Assembly: GCA_012841625.1 (NCBI GenBank)
Contig: DUUI01000031.1
Coordinates: forward strand, 1 to 42,643
Source of the DNA: Erysipelothrix sp.
GTDB lineage: Bacteria > Bacillota_I > Bacilli_A > Erysipelotrichales > Erysipelotrichaceae
Reading direction: 5' to 3'
DNA: 42,643 nt
Part shown: piece by piece, positions 1 through 9,955 of the stretch
Numbering within the stretch: the first letter of the stretch is position 1
Layout of the letters: each line of letters begins with the position of its first letter
Translations under genes and position numbers: made by a program
Notes under the pieces: model-generated
Databases searched by the model: none
Seen by the model: the letters and a program-made list of their open reading frames with translations, nothing else
What the model was told of the DNA's origin: nothing

Positions 1-1415
1 ACCAAACGATCAATACCCAAACCAAGACCACCCGTAGGCGGCAAACCATATTCCAAAGCCTCAACAAAGTCTGTATCAAACTCAGTTGCCTCAACATTAC
101 CCAATTCTTTTTCTCTTAACTGTGCTTCAAAACGTTCTCTTTGATCAATCGGATCATTTAACTCTGAAAACGCATTACAATATTCATGTCCTGAGATAAA
201 TAATTCGAAACGATCCGTAAATCTGTCATCCTCATCATTACCCTTAGACAAAGGCGAGATTTCCTTAGGATAAGAATAAACAAAAGTAGGCTGAACAATC
301 TTAGGCTCACAATATTTATCAAAAAATTCAGCCATAATATGACCATAAGATTTTTGATGTTTATCAAGTTCTATTCCGTGTTCCTTAGCTAAGTTAATCG
401 CAGCATCTGTATCAATTTCTAAGAAATCAATCCCAGTCTCTTCCTTAATTAACTCTGCCATCGTGACACGCTTAAACGGAGCCTTCAGTGAAATTTGTTG
501 ATTCTTATATTCAACATCAGTCGTCCCAAGTGTTTCATTCGCAACTGACTCAATAAGACCCTCAGTCAGCTCCATCATGCCCTCCATATCAGAATAGGCA
601 ACATACGCTTCAACCGTAGTAAATTCAGGATTATGAGTTGAATCCATACCCTCATTTCTAAAGAGTCGTCCAATCTCATAAACACCCTCCATACCACCAA
701 CAATTAAACGCTTTAAAGGTAGTTCAGTCGCAATTCTCAAATAGAAATCCATATCCAGTGCATTATGATGTGTCACAAAAGGACGAGCCGCAGCCCCACC
801 AAGAATAGCCTGTAAGATAGGAGTCTCAACCTCAACTAAGCCCTTAGAATCAAAATAATGTTGAATCGCACGAATAACCCTAGGTCTAAAGAAAGCAATA
901 TGGCGCGCCTCTTCATTCGCAATTAAATCTAAATAACGACGACGATAACGCTCTTCCTTATCCACTAAACCATGAAATTTATCCGGAAGAACTCTAAGCG
1001 ATTTAGTTAGATGAGTAATCTTCTCTGCCTTTACAGATAATTCACCATGATTCGTTCTAAACATAGTACCCTCAATTCCTACAATATCACCTAAATCAGT
1101 TATTTTGTAGTAATCAAAGGCATCATCCCCAACTGTATCCTTACGAATATATACTTGGATCTGCCCATCACGATCTTGGAGATGTAAAAAACCAGCCTTC
1201 CCCATCACACGCTTTGTCATAATACGACCAGCAATAATCACTCGCTCATTAACTTCATTTAATTCTTCTTTGGTCGAATTCTCAAATTTTTCTAATAATT
1301 CTTTAGAATGGTGAGTCCGCTTAAAAGCCTTACCAAAAGGGTCAATCCCCATATCTCGTAATTCTTGTAGCTTCTCACGCCTAACTAATTCTTGTTCCCC
1401 TAAGTGTTCACTCAT
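1..1415 (-). CDS. lysS: Lysyl-tRNA synthetase, class II (3' end outside window)
   Basis: Charges tRNA-Lys with lysine in the cytoplasm. My translation of the minus strand starts [20 protein letters not shown] and runs 471 codons to the window edge. An N-terminal OB-fold anticodon-binding region lies at about residues 55-150. Class II motif 2 is seen around [15 protein letters not shown], and motif 3 ([10 protein letters not shown]) is at the edge, so only about 20 C-terminal residues are missing. The ATG at 1413-1415 has an AAAGGA SD 8-9 bases upstream and lies inside the end of dusB (8-base overlap), which suggests translational coupling. The dusB-lysS adjacency is usual in Bacillota. Confidence 0.95.
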   Translation of the reverse strand, partial: MSEHLGEQELVRREKLQELRDMGIDPFGKAFKRTHHSKELLEKFENSTKEELNEVNERVIIAGRIMTKRVMGKAGFLHLQDRDGQIQVYIRKDTVGDDAFDYYKITDLGDIVGIEGTMFRTNHGELSVKAEKITHLTKSLRVLPDKFHGLVDKEERYRRRYLDLIANEEARHIAFFRPRVIRAIQHYFDSKGLVEVETPILQAILGGAAARPFVTHHNALDMDFYLRIATELPLKRLIVGGMEGVYEIGRLFRNEGMDSTHNPEFTTVEAYVAYSDMEGMMELTEGLIESVANETLGTTDVEYKNQQISLKAPFKRVTMAELIKEETGIDFLEIDTDAAINLAKEHGIELDKHQKSYGHIMAEFFDKYCEPKIVQPTFVYSYPKEISPLSKGNDEDDRFTDRFELFISGHEYCNAFSELNDPIDQRERFEAQLREKELGNVEATEFDTDFVEALEYGLPPTGGLGLGIDRL

Positions 1416-2385
1416 AATATTCACGTCCTTTATATTCATTTAGTATTGTAACAAATTCATCATATGATTTCATCAGTACTAGTTCTTGTTTTATCTGTCT
1501 GCTATTAGGTAAGCCAGCAAAACCCCACGCAGCATGACTCCGCATTTGTTTCATTCCATGCTCCTCACCCATTAAACGAATCAGTTTCAAAGCATGGTTC
1601 TTCATCATATTAAAACGATCATCAAGGGTAATCGTAAAAGTTTTCTCCCTATGGTTAAGTGCATCCTTACACTCCTGGATAAGCCATGGTTGACCCATTA
1701 AGCCACGACCAATCATAATTCCATCACAACCAGTCTGCTCCATCATATCCAATGCATCCTGACCACTCTTAATGTCACCATTACCAATCACCGGAATCGA
1801 CACAGCCTCTTTCACTCTTCGAATAATATCCCAATCACTATGACCCTCATACATTTGAGAGCGAGTTCTAGGATGAACAAATAATGCACTCACACCCACA
1901 GACTCTAAACCCTTAGCCAACTCAACAGCATTGATACTCTGATTATCCCAACCACTCCGAATCTTAATTGTCAGTGGTTTTTTAATCGCAAGTTTGACTA
2001 AACGAGCCAATTCAACCGCCTTATCAATATCCTTCATTAAAGCAGAACCAGACCCTTGTTTAACAATCTTATGAACCGGACACCCCATATTAATATCAAT
2101 GATGTCACAATCAGTAAACTCATCCAAATACTGTGCCGCACTAACCATATGCTCAGGATCATTACCAAACAATTGAAAGACAATCGGATGCTCATGAGGA
2201 ATCGTCTTCAACATTTTAAGTGTTTTTTCATTACGATAATTAATCGCCTGATCACTCACCATCTCATTAAAGTAAAGACCCGGCTCATACTCAACACAAA
2301 TTTGCCTAAACGCTAAGTTAGTCACACCAGCCATCGGCGCAAGAATAACTTTATTCTTTAACTCAATATGATCAATTTTTAGCAT
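1408..2385 (-). CDS. dusB: tRNA-dihydrouridine synthase B
   Basis: FMN-dependent reductase that makes dihydrouridine in tRNA D-loops. 325 aa, normal for the family. Seen: the N-terminal APMAGVTN flavin-binding stretch (residues 16-23), the catalytic cysteine in NMGCP (C102) and IKIRSGW in the TIM barrel, then VIGNGDI and GIMIGRG phosphate-binding loops and a C-terminal helical domain. It overlaps hslO upstream by 14 bases and lysS downstream by 8, so the three genes form one translationally coupled unit. Which Dus subfamily it belongs to is inferred from its Bacillota context. Confidence 0.93.
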   Translation of the reverse strand: MLKIDHIELKNKVILAPMAGVTNLAFRQICVEYEPGLYFNEMVSDQAINYRNEKTLKMLKTIPHEHPIVFQLFGNDPEHMVSAAQYLDEFTDCDIIDINMGCPVHKIVKQGSGSALMKDIDKAVELARLVKLAIKKPLTIKIRSGWDNQSINAVELAKGLESVGVSALFVHPRTRSQMYEGHSDWDIIRRVKEAVSIPVIGNGDIKSGQDALDMMEQTGCDGIMIGRGLMGQPWLIQECKDALNHREKTFTITLDDRFNMMKNHALKLIRLMGEEHGMKQMRSHAAWGFAGLPNSRQIKQELVLMKSYDEFVTILNEYKGREYYE

Positions 2386-3253
2386 GATACTTCTCAGTAA
2401 TAAACTCTGTTATATCATCAGTACTAAAATGGTAGTGTTCATTACAATATTGACACTCCATGTTAACACCCTGTTCTTCTTGTTGTAAACCAACTAAATC
2501 CTCAACCGATAAAGTCTTTAAAGCACGCTCCATCTGTTGGCGACTACAATGACACACAAACTGAACCGGTTGCCCATCAACAAGTTCAACCTCATCAAAA
2601 AGAGACTCAACAAGTTCTTGAGCCGTCATACCCTCATTTAATATTTGAGAGATTGGCTTTAAATATTTAACCACATGCTCAGCCATTAAAATATCAGTCT
2701 CAGTATGTCCTGGCAGCATCTGAATCAGCAAACCACCAGCACTCAAAACAGAGCCCGTCTCATCCACTAAAACACCCAATGAAACAGCCGAAGGAAGTTG
2801 TTCAGACTGTGTAAAATAAAACGCAAAATCCTCAGCAATTTCACCTGACACTAAATCAACCGAACTCGTAAATTCATGCTTTAAGTTATAGTTTCTAGAA
2901 ACAGACAGCTGGCCTTTACCAATCGCTGCCCCAACATCTAGCTTATGTGATTCTTCATTAATTAAATTAACCGACGGATTTCCAACAAACCCAACCGTAT
3001 TCCCATTCTTCTGTGCATCCACACGAATCAATTCTAAAGGTCCATCTCCAGCAATTCGAATCGATACCATTTCTTCATCATTTTTAAGCTGAAAAGCCAT
3101 GATACTCGCAATTGCCATGGTCCGACCCAAAGCTGCTGTAGCCGTTGGAAATAATTGATGACGAACCTGAGCCGTCTTAACCAACTCAGTAACATCCGCC
3201 ACCATAACTCTAATATTTTTATTATTAGCCAAAGCACTAATAATTTGATCCAT
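2372..3253 (-). CDS. hslO: Redox-regulated chaperone Hsp33
   Basis: Holdase chaperone activated by oxidation. 293 aa, full length. The C-terminal zinc switch is intact: CxC at residues 234/236 (VCHCS) and CxxC at 267/270 (CQYC). In the reduced protein these four cysteines hold zinc; oxidative unfolding releases it and activates the chaperone. A strong SD (GGAGG, 3261-3265 on the complementary strand) precedes the ATG. The gene sits directly after ftsH as in other Bacillota, but an intrinsic terminator separates them here (3272-3294). Confidence 0.95.
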   Translation of the reverse strand: MDQIISALANNKNIRVMVADVTELVKTAQVRHQLFPTATAALGRTMAIASIMAFQLKNDEEMVSIRIAGDGPLELIRVDAQKNGNTVGFVGNPSVNLINEESHKLDVGAAIGKGQLSVSRNYNLKHEFTSSVDLVSGEIAEDFAFYFTQSEQLPSAVSLGVLVDETGSVLSAGGLLIQMLPGHTETDILMAEHVVKYLKPISQILNEGMTAQELVESLFDEVELVDGQPVQFVCHCSRQQMERALKTLSVEDLVGLQQEEQGVNMECQYCNEHYHFSTDDITEFITEKYHAKN

Positions 3254-3271
3254 AAATTTTCCTCCTTGAGA

Positions 3272-3294
3272 TAAAAAAGCACCACGAGGTGCTT
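3272..3294 (-). terminator. Intrinsic terminator between ftsH and hslO
   Basis: Read on the minus strand, a 7-bp stem AAGCACC/GGTGCTT with a 4-base loop is followed directly by six Ts. It begins 5 bases after the ftsH stop codon, and its T-run ends about 6 bases before the hslO SD. There is no room for a separate hslO promoter in the 45-base gap. Confidence 0.85.
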
Positions 3295-3298
3295 AGTC

Positions 3299-5131
3299 TT
3301 ATTGATTTAAAACTTGTTGCTGTGACAAGGTCATATCCTGATTAGAAGCCAATTCTTCAATTTGTTCTTTCGTTAATGTTTCATATTCCATCAGAGTTTC
3401 AGCAATCTTATCTAGTAAATCACGATTCTCTGTTATTATGCGCTTCGCATTTTCATATGCTTCATCAATAATCTTACGAATTTCTCTATCAATTTCATAA
3501 GCAACTTCACCAGAATAACTCATATTCGAACCATAGTCACGCCCTAAGAAGACATTGTTACCAGCATCTTCATATTGGATTGTCCCTAAAGCACTCATCC
3601 CATATGACATAACCATATTACGAGCAATCTTTGTCGCTCTCTCAATATCATTATAAGCACCTGTACTAATTTCATCAAAAACAATTTCTTCAGCAACACG
3701 ACCACCAAGTAAACCAGTAATCATTCCAATTAAGTCTGACTTAGTCTGGAAATATGTTTCCTCCTTAGGCGTCATCAAGTTGTAACCACCCGCTTGACCC
3801 CTAGGAATAATTGTAACTTTCTGAACTTCAGAAGCTGACTCAAGTTTAAGCCCAATAATCGTATGTCCCGTTTCATGATAAGCAACCAGTTTCTTTTCTT
3901 TGTCAGAATAAGTTCTAGATTTCTTAGCCGGACCAGCCATAACTCTATCCACCGCTTCATCTAAGTGATGCATGCGAACCTTTGTATCAGATTCACGAAC
4001 CGCCAATATAGCAGCCTCATTAAGAACATTCTCTAAATCAGCCCCAGAGAAACCTGGTGTACGACTCGCCAAATTACCAAGTGACACTGTTTCATCCAAT
4101 ACCTTATTACGAGCATGAACATGAAGAATCGCTTCACGACCCTTCTTATCAGGTAAAGACACTTGGATCGTTCTATCAAAACGCCCAGGACGAAGTAATG
4201 CCGGGTCTAAGATATCGCCACGGTTTGTCGCCGCTATAATTAGGACACCTGAGTTATCATCAATCCCATCCATCTCAACAAGTAATTGGTTAAGTGTTTG
4301 TTCACGCTCATCATGTCCACCACCTAAACCAGCTCCACGCTGACGACCAACAGCATCAATCTCATCAATAAAGATGATACAAGGAGCTGTTTTCTTAGCC
4401 TGTTTAAACATGTCACGAACACGACTCGCCCCAACCCCAACAAACATTTCAACAAAGTCTGAACCAGAGATTGAGTAATATGGAACATTCGCTTCCCCAG
4501 CCGCTGCTTTAGCTAACAAGGTTTTACCAGTTCCAGGAGGGCCCACTAATAATATTCCCTTAGGAATACGAGCACCCATTTTTTCAAATTTCTTAGGTGA
4601 TTTCAAATATTCAATTAATTCTTGCATTTCTTCTTTTTCTTCTTCAGCCCCAGCCACATCATCAAATTTTACATTAATGTTCTCTTGACGATTAGCCGGA
4701 CTCTTAGAAAAATCAAACGCTTGTTTATTGCCCCCACCCATACGTGAGAACATAAAGAAGATTAACCCCATCATAATAATATAAGGTACAATACCCGCCA
4801 GTATTGAAATCCAAGTATTGTTCTCATAAGGATCGACAACATTTAAATTGCCAAATTCTTCTTGTAAGAATTGTGAGTTTTCATCAGTATTCGCAATTCT
4901 CGCTCTGAATAATTTTGTTTCGCCACCCTCACGATACTCACCATCAACATCGATGACTAAGTTCGTATAATTGGCACTCACATTCTCAATTGTTTGTGTT
5001 TCTGATAATTCTACTAATTCTGTGTAATTTAATAATCTTACTTCTTGTTGATTCTGTAATTGCATTAATAATGAAATAAACAAAATGACAACAATATATG
5101 GAATGAAATTAGATAATCTTGTTTTCTTCAT
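3299..5131 (-). CDS. ftsH: ATP-dependent zinc metalloprotease FtsH
   Basis: Membrane-anchored AAA+ protease for quality control of membrane and regulatory proteins. 610 aa. Order of parts: transmembrane helix about 8-26, extracytoplasmic domain about 27-105, second helix about 108-128, then the AAA+ module with Walker A GPPGTGKT (197-204), Walker B IIFIDEID (252-259) and the arginine-finger region [10 protein letters not shown] (about 311-320), then the zinc site HETGH (419-423). All key residues are present. The short Q-rich tail is typical. SD AGGAGG is upstream of the start. It lies 14 bases after hpt, in the conserved tilS-hpt-ftsH order. Confidence 0.97.
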   Translation of the reverse strand: MKKTRLSNFIPYIVVILFISLLMQLQNQQEVRLLNYTELVELSETQTIENVSANYTNLVIDVDGEYREGGETKLFRARIANTDENSQFLQEEFGNLNVVDPYENNTWISILAGIVPYIIMMGLIFFMFSRMGGGNKQAFDFSKSPANRQENINVKFDDVAGAEEEKEEMQELIEYLKSPKKFEKMGARIPKGILLVGPPGTGKTLLAKAAAGEANVPYYSISGSDFVEMFVGVGASRVRDMFKQAKKTAPCIIFIDEIDAVGRQRGAGLGGGHDEREQTLNQLLVEMDGIDDNSGVLIIAATNRGDILDPALLRPGRFDRTIQVSLPDKKGREAILHVHARNKVLDETVSLGNLASRTPGFSGADLENVLNEAAILAVRESDTKVRMHHLDEAVDRVMAGPAKKSRTYSDKEKKLVAYHETGHTIIGLKLESASEVQKVTIIPRGQAGGYNLMTPKEETYFQTKSDLIGMITGLLGGRVAEEIVFDEISTGAYNDIERATKIARNMVMSYGMSALGTIQYEDAGNNVFLGRDYGSNMSYSGEVAYEIDREIRKIIDEAYENAKRIITENRDLLDKIAETLMEYETLTKEQIEELASNQDMTLSQQQVLNQ

Positions 5132-5145
5132 TTATCCTCCTTTTT

Positions 5146-5682
5146 CTAGAGATAAAGCTCATCCTTCAATACTCCTACATATGGAAGGTTTCGATATTTC
5201 TCGTTATAATCTAAACCAAAGCCAACAACAAATTCATTTGGAATAACAAAGCCAATATAATCAGCCTTAACATCCACGAGTCGTCTCTCTGGTTTGTCTA
5301 ATAATGTAACAATCTCAACTGAGTTTGCGCCTTTGTTATAAAGCATTTTAGATACTTGTTTTAATGTTTTACCAGTATCAACAATATCTTCTACTAATAA
5401 AATATTGTCTCCCTTAACTGATTGGTCTAAGTCTTTAAGAATACGAACATCCCCAATCGACTCAGTCCCTTCATACGATGATACGTCCATAAAATCAACT
5501 TCAATATCCATGTTTAAATGTTTCATAAACTCCGCTAAAAAAGGAATCGACCCTTTCAATAAAGCAACCAATAATGGGGCTTTTCTATCCTTATACGCCA
5601 GGGTAATTTCTTTAGCCAATTCTTTAGATCTTTCTACAATTTGGTCATGTGTAACCAATATTTTATTAATATCTGTATGCAT
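5146..5682 (-). CDS. hpt: Hypoxanthine-guanine phosphoribosyltransferase
   Basis: Purine salvage enzyme converting hypoxanthine or guanine plus PRPP to IMP or GMP. 178 aa, typical length. The PRPP-binding loop is clear (ILLVEDIVDTGKTL, about residues 94-107), and a downstream VDVKADYIGFVIPNEFVVGFG region matches the base-recognition segment of the family. SD AAGGAGT precedes the ATG. A strong terminator at 5736-5759 separates it from the AlkD-like gene, so hpt-ftsH may start a new transcript; no clear promoter was found in the short gap. Confidence 0.94.
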   Translation of the reverse strand: MHTDINKILVTHDQIVERSKELAKEITLAYKDRKAPLLVALLKGSIPFLAEFMKHLNMDIEVDFMDVSSYEGTESIGDVRILKDLDQSVKGDNILLVEDIVDTGKTLKQVSKMLYNKGANSVEIVTLLDKPERRLVDVKADYIGFVIPNEFVVGFGLDYNEKYRNLPYVGVLKDELYL

Positions 5683-5735
5683 CGTTACTCCTTATAGGTA
5701 AAAAATAACCTTTCATTATTTTACCATACTTACCG

Positions 5736-5759
5736 CAAAAAACCATCATTGATGATGGT
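5736..5759 (-). terminator. Intrinsic terminator after the AlkD-like gene
   Basis: The sequence ACCATCATTGATGATGGT (5742-5759) is an 8-bp stem with a 2-base loop as drawn. On the minus strand it is followed by six Ts. It lies between the AlkD-like gene and hpt and should end the msrB-tilS-AlkD transcript. Confidence 0.85.
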
Positions 5760-5792
5760 AAGCACATAAATTAACATAATTAACGCTATTTA

Positions 5793-6419
5793 TCAAATTT
5801 TCAACCCTTTTAAAACCTCTTTAGTTTCATCACTCACTCTAAAACTTTCAACCGCTTTCTGAATACTTTTGTTATGCACCCAAGGATCAAGACTTTGTTC
5901 ATGTAATATCTTAACAGCTTTATCATACTCTTTAATAAAGCCATCACACATTAGCCAAGCCTGCATCATCCTGACATAATAACCCTCATGTTTAATCGTC
6001 GTCACCAACTCTAAACCTTCATCCAGGTAATAGATTCTTAAATAATTTAAACCAAATCTAACACTATACTCATGCTCACTAACAAGACACTCTTCAATTA
6101 AGCTCAATGTTCTATCCTTATCTTTAAGTAACACTTTTGGATAAAAAGCATCAACCACAGCCCAATTATCCAAATAAGGTACAAACTCAGACGTTCTCAT
6201 TAAACACTCATCATAATCCTTCATCTGATTGATTAATAAAACATGTAAAATGTTTTCCTCATGATAAGCATGTGGCAATGAATCCAAATAAGTAAGATCC
6301 GTCTCTTTCGCTAATTTACGCAAGATAGGCATGCGAATGCCAAGAATTCTATCCTTATCTAATGTTGGAATTAATTTAGCACTAAATTCCTTATACTTTA
6401 AATCTATATGTTCTTTCAT
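5793..6419 (-). CDS. AlkD-like DNA alkylation repair protein
   Basis: Probable HEAT-like-repeat DNA glycosylase for alkylated bases. 208 aa, somewhat shorter than the roughly 230 aa of AlkD. The N-terminal signature around KDRILGIRMPILRKLAKE is characteristic, followed by alpha-helical repeats with NWAVVDAF (about residues 85-92) and a WLMCDGFIKEY segment. Known AlkD enzymes use helical repeats and an Asp/Trp surface; exact catalytic residues cannot be assigned without alignment. Its ATG overlaps the tilS stop by 4 bases (6416-6419). An unusual insertion between tilS and hpt, which are normally adjacent. Confidence 0.8.
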   Translation of the reverse strand: MKEHIDLKYKEFSAKLIPTLDKDRILGIRMPILRKLAKETDLTYLDSLPHAYHEENILHVLLINQMKDYDECLMRTSEFVPYLDNWAVVDAFYPKVLLKDKDRTLSLIEECLVSEHEYSVRFGLNYLRIYYLDEGLELVTTIKHEGYYVRMMQAWLMCDGFIKEYDKAVKILHEQSLDPWVHNKSIQKAVESFRVSDETKEVLKGLKI

Positions 6420-7651
6420 GCTACCTTCCTTTGTAAATACAAGTTGTACACTTCATTGTAATGATCTACATCACACCCAAGTTCAGCAACACAAATAACA
6501 TCCCCACCTTTATTTTCAATGACTGGCCAAACTAATCTATCTTTACTCAAAATTTTCCGATCAATAAAGAAGCGATTTAATTTCTTTGTCCCAAATCTCA
6601 TATTAATAGTATCACCCGCTCTAACATTTCTAATTGTAAGTGGGAAATCAGATTCCCTCACATATAACCCAGTTCCACTTCTAGTACTAAGTCTAAAATG
6701 TTCATTGCCAACCGTTTTAATTGTGTGAACTATAATCTCATAATCATAATCCCTATTTTCTAAGAGATAGACAACCCCATACTCAATAATAAAGAGTTTA
6801 TTATCAGTAAGTTTAATTTGTTGATGAACTTGACTCAATACCCTAGAATCTAAATCCATTAAATGCTTCTTCGTCACCTTAGATGTGTTTAACTTATGTG
6901 AATCCATAAATTCTCTTAAGATTGATAAACGCACTGACAAGTCTTCTTTAGAGTAATCCGAAATCTTAATCTGTTCCTTATTCACTCTTATAAATGACTT
7001 TGTCTTTCGATAAAGTGCTTGTTTACGCTTCTTATAGAGTTTCTGATAATCAATTAATAACTCTTTATCTTCATCGCTCATCGTCTCCAGCTTTTGCCTA
7101 ATGATATTACGCGTGTAAAGTGGCTCCGCATTTGTTTTGTCAATAGCAAATTCAATCTCATTCTTTTGACAATATTCAATTAATTCTTCTTTTGTTAGTT
7201 TTAATAATGGACGATTAACAAGCATACCATTCACTTTAGAATACTGAGAAATACCAAGAGTCTTAGGCTCTCGATGACTTAATAACTCAAAGAGTATTGT
7301 CTCCAAATTATCATCTTTATGATGTCCTAACCAAAGAGATACAGCCCCATATCCATCATACACTTCTTTAAACGCATTAAAACGATAATCTCTAGCATTT
7401 TTTTGAAAATTACCAGTAGACAAATCAGGCGCATGATAAACAATGCAAACAATTCCTTTATTCTGACAATATGCTTCAACCAGAGTTTGATCAATATGAG
7501 CATCATCTCTTAGACCATAATTTACATGAACAACAACAATATTGTATTTTTTCTTGCTGAGCATGTCTAAAAGAGCCATAGAATCTGGCCCACCTGAAAC
7601 ACCCACAACAATCCAGTTTAAACGATTAGAAAAGTTTACTGTATTCACCAT
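6416..7651 (-). CDS. tilS: tRNA(Ile)-lysidine synthetase
   Basis: Converts C34 of the CAU-anticodon tRNA-Ile to lysidine so that it reads AUA. 411 aa. The PP-loop ATP-binding motif SGGPDS is at residues 19-24, followed by HHKDDNLET typical of TilS, and a C-terminal domain containing [19 protein letters not shown]. The gene overlaps msrB by 26 bases. The start is uncertain: the ATG at 7651 lies only 2-3 bases from an AGAAGG SD, and the next codon, GTG at 7648, has better spacing. Confidence 0.92.
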   Translation of the reverse strand: MVNTVNFSNRLNWIVVGVSGGPDSMALLDMLSKKKYNIVVVHVNYGLRDDAHIDQTLVEAYCQNKGIVCIVYHAPDLSTGNFQKNARDYRFNAFKEVYDGYGAVSLWLGHHKDDNLETILFELLSHREPKTLGISQYSKVNGMLVNRPLLKLTKEELIEYCQKNEIEFAIDKTNAEPLYTRNIIRQKLETMSDEDKELLIDYQKLYKKRKQALYRKTKSFIRVNKEQIKISDYSKEDLSVRLSILREFMDSHKLNTSKVTKKHLMDLDSRVLSQVHQQIKLTDNKLFIIEYGVVYLLENRDYDYEIIVHTIKTVGNEHFRLSTRSGTGLYVRESDFPLTIRNVRAGDTINMRFGTKKLNRFFIDRKILSKDRLVWPVIENKGGDVICVAELGCDVDHYNEVYNLYLQRKVA

Positions 7652-8051
7652 AACCTTCTTCTTCTAATTGTTCTTTAGGAATAAAACGAAGTGCTGCTGA
7701 GTTTATACAGTAGCGCAAACCACCTTTGTCAACTGGTCCATCATTAAATACATGACCCAGATGTGAATCAGCATCTTTTGATCTAACTTCAATGCGATGC
7801 ATTCCATAAGATATATCCTTATGTTGAGTCACTTGTCTTTGAGATATCGGTTGAGTAAATGATGGCCATCCACAACCTGCATCATATTTGTCTTGAGAGC
7901 TAAATAATGCTTCTCCACTAACTATATCTACATAAATTCCATCATCAAAATGGGCATCAAACTCATTGTTAAATGGAGGTTCCGTTCCATTCTCTTGGGT
8001 GACATGATAAGCCATTGGGCTTAATGTTTTCTTTAAATAATCTTTCTTCAT
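7626..8051 (-). CDS. msrB: Methionine-R-sulfoxide reductase B
   Basis: Reduces the R-isomer of methionine sulfoxide in proteins. 141 aa, full length for a stand-alone MsrB. Seen: [12 protein letters not shown] (residues 16-27), GCGWPSF with C60, SHLGHVF, and the catalytic cysteine C115 in RYCINSAAL. The usual zinc CxxC pairs are not evident, as in several Bacillota MsrBs. No SD is visible; a TATAAT sits 6 bases before the ATG (see the promoter entry and the leaderless finding). Overlaps tilS. Confidence 0.95.
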   Translation of the reverse strand: MKKDYLKKTLSPMAYHVTQENGTEPPFNNEFDAHFDDGIYVDIVSGEALFSSQDKYDAGCGWPSFTQPISQRQVTQHKDISYGMHRIEVRSKDADSHLGHVFNDGPVDKGGLRYCINSAALRFIPKEQLEEEGYGEYSKLF

Positions 8052-8057
8052 ACTCTT

Positions 8058-8063
8058 ATTATA
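8058..8063 (-). promoter_or_regulatory. Candidate -10 box directly upstream of msrB
   Basis: On the minus strand, TATAAT is followed by AAGAGT and then the msrB ATG. Transcription would begin at or next to the start codon. No good -35 is present, because that region is the T-run of the cspA terminator. Confidence 0.45.
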
Positions 8064-8068
8064 CCATT

Positions 8069-8098
8069 AAAAAAAGCTCACCTTTTTAGATGAGCTTT
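8069..8098 (-). terminator. Intrinsic terminator after cspA
   Basis: Minus-strand hairpin AAAGCTCA/TGAGCTTT with a 10-base loop, followed by a run of seven Ts. It lies between the cspA stop (8114) and the msrB start (8051). Confidence 0.85.
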
Positions 8099-8113
8099 AT
8101 TTTGTCGTTTTAT

Positions 8114-8320
8114 TTATTCACTTACGACTTGTACTTCAGTTGCTTTGTCTCCACGCTCTTCAGTTTTAATCACGAAATTGACAGTATCACCATCATTTAG
8201 TGTTTTGAAGCCCTCAGTTAGAATATCTGAGTAATGCACAAAGATGTCTTTACCATTTTCCATAGTGATAAATCCAAATCCTTTTTCAGCGTTGAAAAAT
8301 TTAACTTTACCTGTTTCCAT
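8114..8320 (-). CDS. csp: Cold-shock protein, CspA/CspB family
   Basis: Single OB-fold protein of 68 aa that binds single-stranded [24 protein letters not shown] contains RNP1 (KGFGFI), and DIFVHYSDI contains RNP2 (FVHY). The start at 8320 is preferred over upstream in-frame codons because GGAGGT lies 7 bases before this ATG and the protein then begins as family members do. It has its own promoter (8404-8432) and terminator, so it is probably monocistronic with a leader of about 75 nt. Confidence 0.95.
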   Translation of the reverse strand: METGKVKFFNAEKGFGFITMENGKDIFVHYSDILTEGFKTLNDGDTVNFVIKTEERGDKATEVQVVSE

Positions 8321-8403
8321 TAACACACCTCCAGTTCTAGAAAATAAGAAGGTCCCTTGATGTCCACAGGACAAAATCGTAAGCCTAATCTTATTACATT
8401 AAT

Positions 8404-8432
8404 AGAATACCCTTTTAAGAGATTAAAGTCAA
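8404..8432 (-). promoter_or_regulatory. cspA promoter
   Basis: On the minus strand, TTGACT (8427-8432) and TATTCT (8404-8409) are separated by 17 bases. Transcription would start near 8397, giving a leader of about 77 nt before the cspA ATG. Confidence 0.65.
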
Positions 8433-8461
8433 CCAAATAGACAATTAATGAACAATTTATA

Positions 8462-8549
8462 TTTTATGAATTAAGTTTTGTCATGTATTCACTCTACAAG
8501 CATCCAATTATGGATTAAGTTTTGTCATGTATTCACCATACAAGTATCC
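8462..8549. repeat. 44-bp tandem duplication of the lipoprotein gene's 3' end
   Basis: Two adjacent 44-base copies, 8462-8505 and 8506-8549, differ at 6 positions. The second copy holds the last codons and stop of the lipoprotein gene (GEYMTKLNP then stop). The first is a non-translated copy just after the stop that would also encode EYMTKLNS followed by a stop. Confidence 0.9.
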
Positions 8550-9935
8550 AAGTGTTCCATCATATTCAAATTCAATCCAATCACCCTGAACTTTTCCACA
8601 TACTTTTTGTTGATAATTAAATAATCCAAGGTAACCAGAGTCTAAATCAGCACCCTCTCGAATATATAAACCTGTATCTGAATTAACCTCATATAAATCA
8701 AACCCAACATCACACACATCACCTGATGCATACTTTTGTTCTAAGGCGAGTACTTCATTCTTCTCATTTTCAAACTGAGCTACAATCTCCCTTTGTTGGT
8801 ACCCAATATCTTTACCAATCTCAATGAGTGACCATGTGTCATCTCTTAAGACCCATGCCCTATTAGTACTAGCAATTAGCGCATTTTCAAAATAGAATGT
8901 GTCTAATTCTTGACCTGATTCATCTAAGAATCCAACAACGCCCTCTTTTCTAACCGGTCTAAACCCTGTCGCATTTGAAGAGGTCGAAATAAAATGTGTA
9001 TTGTTTCGATAATCATTAATAAAACTAACAGTGACTAAGTTTGACACTTGAGGTCCTTTTTGTTCAATTCTAAAACTGTCAGAATAAATCTGGTTATTGG
9101 TTGGTACAACGGGTTCATACTTCATCTCAACTACAATATTTCCCGATCTATCAGCCAGTCCCAACTTACCATCTTTAATAACAGATACTAAACCATCATT
9201 TGTTGATGTATCAATTCCAACACCATCAAATTGTAAAGAATCTAGTATATCAGAGCGAGTTGATTCACCAGTCACAATACCCACAACACCCGTTAAATCA
9301 AAACTCAAAACATTATCAATTAATGTTGGTTCTTCATTGAGTTCATAGACTGGGTAGATTCCATCTGCTGAAAAAGCAACATACTCTTTAATCATTAGAG
9401 GATCATTTGATTCCCTATATAAATAAGAATTAACATCAATCTCTTTTACAATTGGTGAATTCTTTGTAATATAAATCATTTTGGTCGCATTAAGTAAACC
9501 AACCGGATAATCTGGTTCAACAGTCCCAACATCATAGATTAGTTTATGATCTGGACCATAAGCAAATAGAGTTCTCACTCCATCACAAGTTAGTGTTAAA
9601 TTACTAGGATCAGCCGGACTAAAATATTCTTGATGAAAATTCCTCAAATTGGTTGAACATATTTGATTTTCACCAATAAGATTTTCGCCTTGAGGTGTAT
9701 AGAAACTAATGAGTTCACCACTCTTATAGAGTGCTAGAGAATTTGAGTAATAATCTTGAAGAATTTCATCATAGTCGCCAAAGCGAATACCTTCTTTTAA
9801 TATAACAAAATCATTGTAGTCACCAGCAACAATCTCTTCTTCTTCGTCTGGATTGACTACTTCTTCTTCAATAACTTCTTCATCTTTAACAGCACAACTA
9901 CTTAATAGTAGAAGTAGTAATAGAAAAATTTTCAC
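8508..9935 (-). CDS. Lipoprotein with WG-like repeats and C-terminal SH3-like domain
   Basis: 475 aa, function unknown. It starts MKIFLLLLLLLSSCAVK, a lipoprotein signal with lipobox LSSC, so the mature protein should be anchored outside the membrane. An acidic linker (EEEVVNPDEEEEIV) follows. Two segments resemble WG/beta-strand repeats: KDGKLGLADRSGNIVVEMKY and KEGVVGFLDESGQELDTFYF. The last 70 residues look like a bacterial SH3 domain (LYIREGADLDSGYLGLF and WIEFEYDGTLGYLYGEYM), a fold that often binds cell wall. The 3' end is duplicated downstream. An envelope-stress or wall-binding role is a guess. Confidence 0.75.
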   Translation of the reverse strand: MKIFLLLLLLLSSCAVKDEEVIEEEVVNPDEEEEIVAGDYNDFVILKEGIRFGDYDEILQDYYSNSLALYKSGELISFYTPQGENLIGENQICSTNLRNFHQEYFSPADPSNLTLTCDGVRTLFAYGPDHKLIYDVGTVEPDYPVGLLNATKMIYITKNSPIVKEIDVNSYLYRESNDPLMIKEYVAFSADGIYPVYELNEEPTLIDNVLSFDLTGVVGIVTGESTRSDILDSLQFDGVGIDTSTNDGLVSVIKDGKLGLADRSGNIVVEMKYEPVVPTNNQIYSDSFRIEQKGPQVSNLVTVSFINDYRNNTHFISTSSNATGFRPVRKEGVVGFLDESGQELDTFYFENALIASTNRAWVLRDDTWSLIEIGKDIGYQQREIVAQFENEKNEVLALEQKYASGDVCDVGFDLYEVNSDTGLYIREGADLDSGYLGLFNYQQKVCGKVQGDWIEFEYDGTLGYLYGEYMTKLNP

Positions 9936-9955
9936 AGGAATCCCTCCTATATCAA

